A DNA stretch of 6,028 bases from Phycisphaerales bacterium (GTDB lineage: Bacteria > Planctomycetota > Phycisphaerae > Phycisphaerales > UBA1924): positions 1 through 6,028 of the forward strand of contig SLFH01000041.1 in the NCBI GenBank assembly GCA_007124345.1. Direction: 5' to 3'. The position numbers were made by a program, and so were the translations under genes. A model generated the notes under the pieces. That model saw nothing but the letters and a program-made list of their open reading frames with translations, was not told where the DNA came from and ran no database searches. Positions 1 through 5,819 of this stretch are shown piece after piece (the first letter of the stretch is position 1; each line of letters starts with the position of its first letter).

Positions 1-465
1 CGCGTTAACCTCGCCGACCTGGACATCCCGCTGATGGACCAGGACCTCGAAGACCGGTCGGGCATCCCCGCCGACGCGAAGAAGTTCAAGCAGATGCTCA
101 TCGAGCACGACGGCATGCTCATCGCCTCGCCCGAATACAACAGCTCGATCACCCCCGCCCTGAAGAACGCGATCGACTGGGCGACGCGTCCAGAAAAGGG
201 CGAGAAGCCCCTCGTCGCCTTTGCAGGCAAGCACGCCGGTTTGGTCGCGGCATCGGGCGGTGCGCTCGGCGGGTTGCGCGGACTCTTCCATGTCCGGGAG
301 ATCCTGCAGAACATCATGGTGACGGTGATCCCCAACATGCTCGCCGTCTCCAAGGTCGACACCCTGCTCGACGACAACGGCCGCATCACCGACGAGCAGT
401 GGCGCGGCAAGCTCGAAAATGTCGGCAAGGCCCTCGCCGAGACCATCGCCAAGCAGAAGGGCTGA
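1..465 (+). CDS. NAD(P)H-dependent FMN reductase, flavodoxin-like fold (5' end cut by window)
   Basis: The reading frame is open from base 1 and ends with TGA at 463-465, so 154 C-terminal residues are visible. The family (SsuE/ChrR/azoreductase-type NADPH-dependent FMN reductases) is cytoplasmic, binds FMN and uses NAD(P)H to reduce flavin, quinones, chromate or azo compounds. The hallmark is SPEYNSSITPALKNAIDWA at about nt 127-183; in relatives the (T/S)PEYN segment contacts the flavin and leads into the helix of the dimer interface. A second family feature is the glycine-rich AASGGALGGLRG stretch (about nt 250-285), followed by the helix of the 'lr.il..l...vip' type that normally follows it. 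The N-terminal phosphate-binding loop (GSxRxxS type) lies outside the window. The ATG at 34 is probably internal, because the sequence before it (VNLADLDIPL) matches the family's usual 'idLadl.lPl' strand. The exact substrate cannot be told from sequence. Confidence 0.9.
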   Translation, partial: RVNLADLDIPLMDQDLEDRSGIPADAKKFKQMLIEHDGMLIASPEYNSSITPALKNAIDWATRPEKGEKPLVAFAGKHAGLVAASGGALGGLRGLFHVREILQNIMVTVIPNMLAVSKVDTLLDDNGRITDEQWRGKLENVGKALAETIAKQKG

Positions 466-489
466 GGAAGGGCCCGGGGCGCTGGGTGG

Positions 490-508
490 CCCGGCTCGCC
501 GAGCCGGG
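490..508 (+). terminator. Likely rho-independent terminator hairpin after the FMN reductase gene
   Basis: A perfect 8-bp GC stem, CCCGGCTC (490-497) and GAGCCGGG (501-508), closes a 3-nt loop GCC and is followed by TTCTTC. It begins 25 bp after the reductase stop codon and lies 60 bp before the next start. The T-tract is short and interrupted, so termination may be partial, and the hairpin is nearly symmetric. The position between two genes and the compact strong stem support a terminator. Confidence 0.6.
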
Positions 509-556
509 TTCTTCGGCCAAGTCAATTCAGAGCGGGCGCACGCAGCGCCTTGCGAC

Positions 557-560
557 GGAG
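557..560 (+). promoter_or_regulatory. Ribosome binding site for the orphan gene at 568
   Basis: GGAG at 557-560 lies 7 nt before the ATG at 568. This favours ATG 568 over the in-frame TTG at 550, which would add six residues and place the GGAG inside the coding region. Confidence 0.65.
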
Positions 561-567
561 CACGACC

Positions 568-1521
568 ATGGCGGCATCGAGCAAGACCAAAGACTCCAAA
601 GCACCCGCATCGCCCGACCGCAAGGCCCAGCTCGCCGGCGAGACTGTCGACGCTCGCAAGTCGCTCAGCGAGCCCGAGTTCTCAAAGAGTGACTACACGC
701 TCCTCCGCGTGCAGGCGCTGAACGCCGCGGGGATCATCGACGCAGCGGGCATCGAACGGGGCAAAGCCGACCGCCTCAGCCGCGCCGTCGCGACGCTCGA
801 CGCCCTCCTCAGCGACGACGCCTCCAAGAAGCCGAGCGAATCAGCGTCGTACCTCACCGGGCTGGAGGTCGGGCGGCTGTCGATGATCGTCGCCTCGCTT
901 GCGCAGCCCAGGGGCAAGTTCAACAAACATGTGCGGACGCTCGTCTCGCCCGAAGAACCGGCCTCGCCAGGCCTCGCCGATTGCGCTCTGCGCCTCCAGT
1001 TTCTCGCGCTCTGCCGCGATGCCAAGTTCAAGGTCGAGCCCCCCGCCGAGCTCACCCCCGGCGAGGGCCACGATGGCGTGGTCGAGCTCGACCGCTGGCG
1101 CATCGGCATCGCCGCCGCCACACTCGACGCCTCCGACGAATCGCTGGAAAAGGCGATCGAAACAGGCAACGCCCGCCTCAAGCACGCCCGCCTCCCCGGC
1201 ATCCTCGTGCTCGACGCCACTGCGCCATGCTGGCCGGAACGAAAGATCATCCGCGTCGCCGCCGACCGCGACGCGGCAGGCGAGATCCACCGACGCGCCG
1301 ACGCGTTCCTCGAACGCTCGCTCGACACGCTCGACCGTCTGACGGATTCAGACTTCGTGTTCGGCGTCGTCGCGATCGCGACCATCCCGACCTTCAATGT
1401 CGCGCGCGGGCTCGTCGCGTTCAGCTCGAGCGTCCGCCTGGCGATCCTCAGGGCGGACACCGACCCCAGAGCCGCGCAGATGGAACGCTTCGCCGCCGGT
1501 CTCCGACGCGACAGACACTGA
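568..1521 (+). CDS. Uncharacterised 317-residue protein; possible inactive PD-(D/E)XK-like core
   Basis: I do not recognise a named family. The start is ATG 568 with GGAG 7 nt upstream; the frame runs uninterrupted to TGA 1521. The protein is soluble, with no signal peptide or membrane helix. It has a charged, probably disordered N-terminus (residues 1-40), a helical region (43-125) and an alpha/beta region (about 135-290). Residues 153-217 read as strand (FKVEPP), loop with HDG at 168-170, two strands (VVELDRW, RIGIAAATL), a helix (ESLEKAIETGNARLKHA) and a buried strand (GILVLDAT). That order and spacing resemble the core of restriction-endonuclease-like proteins, but where an E-x-K would be expected there is only GIAAATL, so catalysis looks lost. 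The nuclease-fold idea is inference. The gene has its own leader after a probable terminator and converges on the minus-strand operon, with 8 bp between stop codons. Codon and base use look like the neighbours, with no sign of recent transfer. That it is a real gene is well supported by its Shine-Dalgarno site, start and globular composition; function is unknown. Confidence 0.75.
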   Translation: MAASSKTKDSKAPASPDRKAQLAGETVDARKSLSEPEFSKSDYTLLRVQALNAAGIIDAAGIERGKADRLSRAVATLDALLSDDASKKPSESASYLTGLEVGRLSMIVASLAQPRGKFNKHVRTLVSPEEPASPGLADCALRLQFLALCRDAKFKVEPPAELTPGEGHDGVVELDRWRIGIAAATLDASDESLEKAIETGNARLKHARLPGILVLDATAPCWPERKIIRVAADRDAAGEIHRRADAFLERSLDTLDRLTDSDFVFGVVAIATIPTFNVARGLVAFSSSVRLAILRADTDPRAAQMERFAAGLRRDRH

Positions 1522-1529
1522 CAGCGCCT

Positions 1530-3599
1530 TCAACGCTCGCTCGGCGCTCCGGTCAGCACCACGCTGCGTCCGGGCCCGGGCTCCAGCATGACGACCCACG
1601 CCAGCCCCAACGGCAGGCAGACGCTCTCGTCGTCGAAGCAGTACGCCATCGACGCCTCGACGATCAGCGTCTCTGCTACAAACCCCTCGGGAACTTCGAC
1701 CTCCAGCGGGAGCGTCGGACGCGTGACGGTCCGCTGCGCGACCACCTTGTACTCGTCGCCCTCGCTGCGCGTTCGGACGCGCACGCTCGCGGGAAATTCG
1801 GGGTTAATCTTCGCCCCTTCGGGCAGATCCGCCCGAATCTCGATCGAGATCGATCGCCCGACATCGACCGCCGCCATGACGCGCACCGCTCCCTCCGGCT
1901 CGGCCTCGGCGGCGCCGGAGAGCCCGGCGATCATCACCTCGCGCCACGGCCGCTCGCGGATCTCCCCCGGTTCGCCCGCATCAAGCATCAGCACGCGGTG
2001 GTTGTTGGTGTCGGCGACGAACAACACCGAATCGTCGGGGTTGAATTCGACGCCCGCGGGCTCGTACAGGCGCAGCGACGCGGGGCCGTCGCCCCCGCCC
2101 GCCCAGGTCGTGCTGCGCTGCTGCGCGGGGTCGATGAGCTTGATCTTGTCGTTGTAGCTGTCGGCGATCAGCAGCAGCTCGCGGCCCTCGGCGTCGATCA
2201 GTGTCACACACAGCGGGTGCTGCAGCTGCGCCTCGGGGTACACCCCGTCGACATCGCCGAAGTAGAACAGCCCGTTCTCGCGCAGGCTCGGCGCGCGATA
2301 CCCGACGACCGTCCGCACCTGCGCCGGGTCAGACCCAAAGTCGACCACACGGATCCCCGAGGACTCCGAGTCGGCGAAGTACAGGCGCTCGCTATCGCGC
2401 GAGAGCGCGAGCCCCGTGGGCTGCGCCAGCGCAGCCTCGGGCGCAGCGGCATCGAAACTGTTCTCGATGCCCGACCCCGCGATCGCGCGGGTCTTGAGCG
2501 TCTCAAGGTCCGTCGCCCAGATCTGGTGCGGGCCCGCCATCGCGATGTACAGCGTCCGCCCGTCGCGCGACAGCTCCAAGTCCCAAGGCGAGCTCAGACC
2601 CTGCTCGCGCCCAGAACGCCCGCCCGCGCGGTCGTAGCTCTGCTCGCCAGTGCCCACCAGCGTACCGACGCTGAAGGTCGCCATGTCGATCGCCCGCACC
2701 GCGTGGTTGCCCCGGTCGGCGACAAACAGCCGCCCGCCCGCCGCGTCGTACGCCATCCCCTCGGGCTTGTGGAACCTCGCGTCTTCGGCAACGCCATCGG
2801 CGAAACCCGCGTCCTTCCCGCCGATGACGCGCACCACCCTCGACCGCCCGTCGGCATCCGGATAGGTCGTGACCACCACGCGGTGGTTGGCGCTGTCGGC
2901 GATCGCCAGCAACGCAGGCCGATCCCCATGTGCTCGCAGCACGCGAACCTTGCCCGGATAGTTCAGCCCTGTCGCGGGGCGCACCTGCGCATCAAGGTCG
3001 AACTCGACGCGCCGCTCCGCCAGCGTCCCGTTCTCTCTGGCAAACTCCAGCGCCATGCCGATCGCCTCGTCGAGCAGCTCGCGCCGGCCCTCGCCGGCGG
3101 TCTGGCCGATGATCTTCCCGTCCGCACCGATCAGCACGAAGGTCGGCCACGCCCGCGCGCGGTACTGCCGCCAAATCGCGAACGAATCGTCGACCACGAC
3201 CGGGTGCTCGATCCCGTACCGGAACATCGCGTTGCGGATCCGGTCCCGCTCGCCCTCGGCGGTGAACTTCGCCGAGTGCACCCCGATCACGACGAACGGC
3301 TCGTCGGCGTACTTCTCTTCGAGGTACTTCAGATCCGGGATCACATGCAGGCAGTTGATGCAGCAGTAGGTCCAGAAGTCCAGCAGGACGACATGGCCCT
3401 TCAGCTCCTCCGTCAGCCGCAGCGGCCGATCGGTGTTCAACCAGCCCAGGTTCGGCTCCAGCTCCGGCGCATCGCGGAAGATCTGCGCCCCGGCGATCGA
3501 ACGCCAGGCCGCCGGCCCGCCCACCACAACCGCGAGGGCGATTGCGAAGAACACCAGAAACCGACCGGTCTGACCGATGCTTGTCATCGCCGCGCTCAC
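1530..3599 (-). CDS. Membrane-anchored NHLRC2-like protein: thioredoxin domain, six-bladed NHL propeller, C-terminal beta domain
   Basis: The chosen start is GTG 3599, with GGAAG 7 nt upstream, giving 689 residues. The longer frame from GTG 3638 would overlap the preceding rluD-type gene; ATG 3587 is an alternative. Residues 14-29 form a hydrophobic helix after Arg13 with no lipobox cysteine, so the rest probably lies in the periplasm. The thioredoxin-like domain spans about 45-195: the redox centre is WTYCCINC (Cys79, Cys80, Cys83) and the cis-Pro loop is RAWPTF (Pro152). NHL-type blades follow near 230-245, 278-305, 337-364, 393-420, 460-490 and 513-540, several with the signature (I/V)AD..N..I.. 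(for example ADSYNDKIKLID). A beta-rich domain (about 568-676) carries Cys654 and Cys661 in YCFDDESVC. The architecture, CCINC motif and length match NHLRC2 (human protein about 726 residues), whose biochemical role is poorly known; a thiol-disulfide oxidoreductase role is inferred. It is the last gene of the operon, 20 bp after the pseudouridine synthase stop. Confidence 0.92.
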   Translation of the reverse strand: MSAAMTSIGQTGRFLVFFAIALAVVVGGPAAWRSIAGAQIFRDAPELEPNLGWLNTDRPLRLTEELKGHVVLLDFWTYCCINCLHVIPDLKYLEEKYADEPFVVIGVHSAKFTAEGERDRIRNAMFRYGIEHPVVVDDSFAIWRQYRARAWPTFVLIGADGKIIGQTAGEGRRELLDEAIGMALEFARENGTLAERRVEFDLDAQVRPATGLNYPGKVRVLRAHGDRPALLAIADSANHRVVVTTYPDADGRSRVVRVIGGKDAGFADGVAEDARFHKPEGMAYDAAGGRLFVADRGNHAVRAIDMATFSVGTLVGTGEQSYDRAGGRSGREQGLSSPWDLELSRDGRTLYIAMAGPHQIWATDLETLKTRAIAGSGIENSFDAAAPEAALAQPTGLALSRDSERLYFADSESSGIRVVDFGSDPAQVRTVVGYRAPSLRENGLFYFGDVDGVYPEAQLQHPLCVTLIDAEGRELLLIADSYNDKIKLIDPAQQRSTTWAGGGDGPASLRLYEPAGVEFNPDDSVLFVADTNNHRVLMLDAGEPGEIRERPWREVMIAGLSGAAEAEPEGAVRVMAAVDVGRSISIEIRADLPEGAKINPEFPASVRVRTRSEGDEYKVVAQRTVTRPTLPLEVEVPEGFVAETLIVEASMAYCFDDESVCLPLGLAWVVMLEPGPGRSVVLTGAPSER

Positions 3600-3606
3600 T
3601 TTCGAT

Positions 3607-3611
3607 CTTCC
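3607..3611 (-). promoter_or_regulatory. Ribosome binding site deciding the GTG 3599 start
   Basis: Read on the minus strand, GGAAG sits 7 nt before GTG 3599, in the 20-bp gap after the upstream stop codon. The alternative starts GTG 3638 and ATG 3587 have no comparable Shine-Dalgarno match, so this site decides the start. Confidence 0.6.
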
Positions 3612-3619
3612 GCCCCGGC

Positions 3620-4789
3620 TCACGATCCGCCCGACCACTCCAGCCCGAACCGCTTCAGCGGCACAGTCTGCTCAATCACCACCGCTTCGACCGACTCGCC
3701 CCGCAGATGCTCGACGAGGCCCAGCATGTCCGCAGGGGGCGGGGCCGCGAAGCTCGCCGCCTCGCCCGTGATCGGGTGCTCGAAGGCCAGAAGCGCCGCG
3801 TGCAGCATCTGGCGTCCCGCCAGCACCTCGCCGCCGACGCCTTGAAACACCCGCCCGCCGTACATCGTGTCGCCCACGATCGGCCAGCCCAGATGCGACA
3901 GGTGCACCCGGATCTGGTGCGTCCTGCCCGTCTTGAGCTCGAGCTCCACCAGCGAAAAGTCCTGATCCCCCACCGATCGCTCGTGCACCCGGTACCGCTC
4001 GCGCACGCGGCAGATCGTGATCGCCGGCTTGCCTAGATCGTCGTGGCGGACGACCTGCTTCTCCCGGTACCCCTTGGCGCGGCTCTGGTGCGGGCCGATC
4101 GGGAAGTCGATCACCTGCTCGTCGGGCTCGACCCGGCCCTGCACCACAGCCAGGTACCGCTTGTCGACCTTGCGGTGCTCGAACTGTCGCCCGAGCTTCC
4201 AGTGCGCCTCGTCGTCCTTGGCGAAGACGATGCACCCGGTCGTGTCACGGTCGAGCCGGTGCACCACGCCCGGACGCGCATACTCCTCGCCCACACCCGA
4301 CAGCGAGCCCCCCGACCGATGCTCGAAGTGCCACGCCAGCCCGTTGATCAGCGTCCCCATCAGCTCGCCCCGAGCCGGGTGCACGATGACATCGGGCCGC
4401 TTGTTCAGCACGATCAGGTGCGCGTCCTCAAACAGCACATCCAGCGGCATCTCCTCGGGCCGGATGTGCTTGCCCGGGGGTGGCGGAAGCAGAATGTCCA
4501 CCACATCGCCGATGCGCAGTTTCGTCGAGGCGCGCGACGGGACACCGTTCACAAACGCCGCACCCTCGTCGATGAGGCGCTGCACCTGCGTGCGGCTCAT
4601 GAACCCGATGCGCTGCGTGAGGTACTTGTCGAGCCTCGACCCGCGGTCACGCTGCAACTCGAAACGGACGCGGATCGGATCGTCCGCATCCGACTCTTCC
4701 CACGCCTTGCGGACCGCCTCCTGGTCGACCTGCCCGCCGGGAAGAATGAGATCAGGCGTCGGACCGGGCCCGGGCGCCCCGGCGTTCAT
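3620..4789 (-). CDS. rluD: RluA/RluD-family 23S rRNA pseudouridine synthase with N-terminal S4 domain
   Basis: This 389-residue cytoplasmic enzyme should convert uridines in 23S rRNA to pseudouridine; in E. coli RluD acts on helix 69 (U1911, U1915, U1917). After a Pro/Gly-rich leader (1-20) and acidic linker, an S4 RNA-binding domain spans about 48-102 (RLDKYLTQR, SRTQVQRLIDEGAAFVNG, LRIGDVVDI). The catalytic domain starts near 115 (PLDVLFEDAHLIVLNK, then VIVHPARGE and GTLINGL). HRLDRDTTG at 177-185 contains the catalytic aspartate Asp180. Further family motifs are KRYLAVVQG (210-218), KTGRTHQIRVHL (286-297) and GDTMYGG (306-312). The usual KPAG after the first strand is KRPD here (130-133). 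The RluD symbol rather than RluC is tentative, resting on the S4 domain plus HRLDRDTTG. The ATG at 4789 overlaps the stop of the upstream gene in ATGA, so the two are probably translationally coupled; the stop lies 20 bp before the NHLRC2-like start. Confidence 0.94.
   Translation of the reverse strand: MNAGAPGPGPTPDLILPGGQVDQEAVRKAWEESDADDPIRVRFELQRDRGSRLDKYLTQRIGFMSRTQVQRLIDEGAAFVNGVPSRASTKLRIGDVVDILLPPPPGKHIRPEEMPLDVLFEDAHLIVLNKRPDVIVHPARGELMGTLINGLAWHFEHRSGGSLSGVGEEYARPGVVHRLDRDTTGCIVFAKDDEAHWKLGRQFEHRKVDKRYLAVVQGRVEPDEQVIDFPIGPHQSRAKGYREKQVVRHDDLGKPAITICRVRERYRVHERSVGDQDFSLVELELKTGRTHQIRVHLSHLGWPIVGDTMYGGRVFQGVGGEVLAGRQMLHAALLAFEHPITGEAASFAAPPPADMLGLVEHLRGESVEAVVIEQTVPLKRFGLEWSGGS
4786..4789 (-). 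promoter_or_regulatory. ATGA stop/start overlap coupling the TPR gene and the pseudouridine synthase
   Basis: Read on the minus strand, the four bases ATGA hold the ATG start of the pseudouridine synthase (4789-4787) and the TGA stop of the TPR gene (4788-4786). Only a weak GGGG-containing site (within GGCGGGGCTGG) precedes the ATG. Termination-reinitiation coupling is therefore likely, and the overlap supports a shared transcript. Confidence 0.8.
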
Positions 4790-5679
4790 CCAGCCCCGCC
4801 GTCGACAGCGCCGCGTTCCCCGTCACCGATCCCCTGCTCACCGGCCCCCTGCCCGTCCTGGACGGGCGCCCCCTCGGCGCCGTCAGCCCCAGGCGCCGGC
4901 TGGCCCTCAAGCTGCTCCATGAACCCGGGGCCGAACATCTCGAGATCCAGCTCATCTCTGGAATCGCCGGCAGCCTCCGGCTCGACCGGAACCTCCGCCC
5001 GACGCATCGGCTCGGGCACATCGCCGAGCTCGCCGAGCCCCGCGATCCGCGCCCGCGCGATCGCCGCGATCTGCGGGAACGCACGCGTCTCGGCCAACTC
5101 GATCACCTGCTGATAAAAGCCCTCGGCATCGCCGATGCTCCCCCGCGACTCAGCGATCGCGCCGAGCCCGAAGAGCGCACTCGCGGCGTGCAGCGTCCCG
5201 CCGCTCCGCGTCCGGTTCGTTTCCAGCACCTCGCGGTAGAGCGCCTCGGCCTGCGAGAGGGCGTGATCGACACCCGAGGCGTCGAGCAGGTCTTCCTCGG
5301 TCAAGAGCTCCCCATCGGGCCCGATCGCTGCGCCGGGCGCAACACCCTTGCGGGCAGCACGCAGCCACGCGTCGGCGGCGCCGAGCCTGGCCATCGAGCC
5401 CACGCCGCGGACATTGCCCCGCTCGCGGGCCACACGCAGGTACTGCTCGGGCAGCGCATCGCCCGATGCGGCCACCAGCGACAGCTCCTCGAACGCCCGG
5501 TCGATGCGGTCACGCTCGCGCGTCGACGACCAGTTGCGGTAGGCGACGACGCCGAAAATCAGCGCGATCACCAGCAGCGCCGGCGTCGACCACTTGCGCA
5601 GAAAGTCAATGAAATCCTGGTTGATCCGGGATTCCTCGAGCCCCGCGCCCTCCCGGATCTGGCTCTGGCGTTCGTCCAT
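4786..5679 (-). CDS. Membrane-anchored TPR protein, YfgM-like (TPR_21 type), with acidic Gly-rich tail
   Basis: The start is ATG 5679, preceded by a GAGTGAG purine-rich stretch, and the protein has 297 residues. A short charged cytoplasmic N-terminus (1-28) ends in FLRKWSTP. One transmembrane helix follows at about 31-48 (LLVIALIFGVVAY), then RNWSSTRERDRIDRAFEEL. That order, a charged head, single helix, then W and an alpha-solenoid, is typical of YfgM, an inner-membrane protein of the SecYEG/PpiD periplasmic chaperone network in E. coli. TPR-like helix pairs appear at about 95-110, 138-155 (ALSQAEALYREVLETN), 165-180 (SALFGLGAIAESRG) and 182-199 (IGDAEGFYQQVIELAE). The last 60 to 75 residues are low complexity, rich in Gly, Ala, Asp, Glu and Pro, and likely disordered outside the membrane. 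It is the first gene of the operon. YfgM orthology is inference; a generic TPR scaffold protein is the alternative. Confidence 0.82.
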   Translation of the reverse strand: MDERQSQIREGAGLEESRINQDFIDFLRKWSTPALLVIALIFGVVAYRNWSSTRERDRIDRAFEELSLVAASGDALPEQYLRVARERGNVRGVGSMARLGAADAWLRAARKGVAPGAAIGPDGELLTEEDLLDASGVDHALSQAEALYREVLETNRTRSGGTLHAASALFGLGAIAESRGSIGDAEGFYQQVIELAETRAFPQIAAIARARIAGLGELGDVPEPMRRAEVPVEPEAAGDSRDELDLEMFGPGFMEQLEGQPAPGADGAEGAPVQDGQGAGEQGIGDGERGAVDGGAG

Positions 5680-5819
5680 CAGCTCACTCTGCTCTTGACC
5701 TGCGCCGGCAAAGGTCCAAGCCCCGACAAGGGACCGACCGCCGCCGGCTCATCAACCCGGAAAACACGCCCGAGAGACGATGCTAGGGATCCACCCAGCC
5801 CCCCGCCTCAGCCAGCCCC
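5680..5819. other. 140-bp intergenic leader upstream of the TPR-rluD-NHLRC2 operon
   Basis: This gap separates the GTPase stop from the TPR gene start and is the only sizeable non-coding stretch before the operon, so an operon promoter would have to lie here. I see no confident -35/-10 pair; a TTGGAC on the minus strand (complement near 5717-5722) has no good -10 partner. Only short imperfect inverted repeats are present, such as GGTCC (5713-5717) with GGACC (5731-5735). No terminator with a T-tract was found, so read-through from the GTPase gene is possible. Confidence 0.4.

Noticed and set aside
693..1460. Minus-strand open frame of 255 codons opposite the orphan gene
   Set aside because: It is Ser/Arg/Ala-rich with no motif. 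The plus-strand frame has a Shine-Dalgarno site, a proper start and a globular composition, so the minus frame is a shadow.
1837..1850. Perfect 14-bp palindrome ATCTCGATCGAGAT, a possible operator
   Set aside because: It lies deep inside the NHLRC2-like gene, encodes ordinary residues, and in GC-rich DNA GATCG-type palindromes are common by chance.
3587..3638. Alternative starts for the NHLRC2-like protein at GTG 3638 and ATG 3587
   Set aside because: GTG 3638 would overlap the end of the upstream gene and add a charged stretch with no role; neither alternative has a Shine-Dalgarno match as good as GGAAG before GTG 3599. ATG 3587 cannot be excluded.
981..3845. Very long plus-strand open frame (954 codons) antisense to the NHLRC2-like gene and running across three genes
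   Set aside because: Its product is dominated by Arg, His, Pro and Ala with no domain; it arises because the GC-rich codon bias of the minus-strand genes removes stops in the opposite frame. The minus-strand reading gives clear thioredoxin and NHL motifs.
4043..5113. Long plus-strand open frame antisense to the pseudouridine synthase and TPR genes
   Set aside because: It is low complexity, has no recognisable motif and lies opposite two well-supported genes.
5711..5740. Inverted repeat GGTCC...GGACC in the 140-bp gap as a terminator or operator
   Set aside because: The stem is only 5 bp with a 13-nt loop and no T-tract, which is not enough to call.
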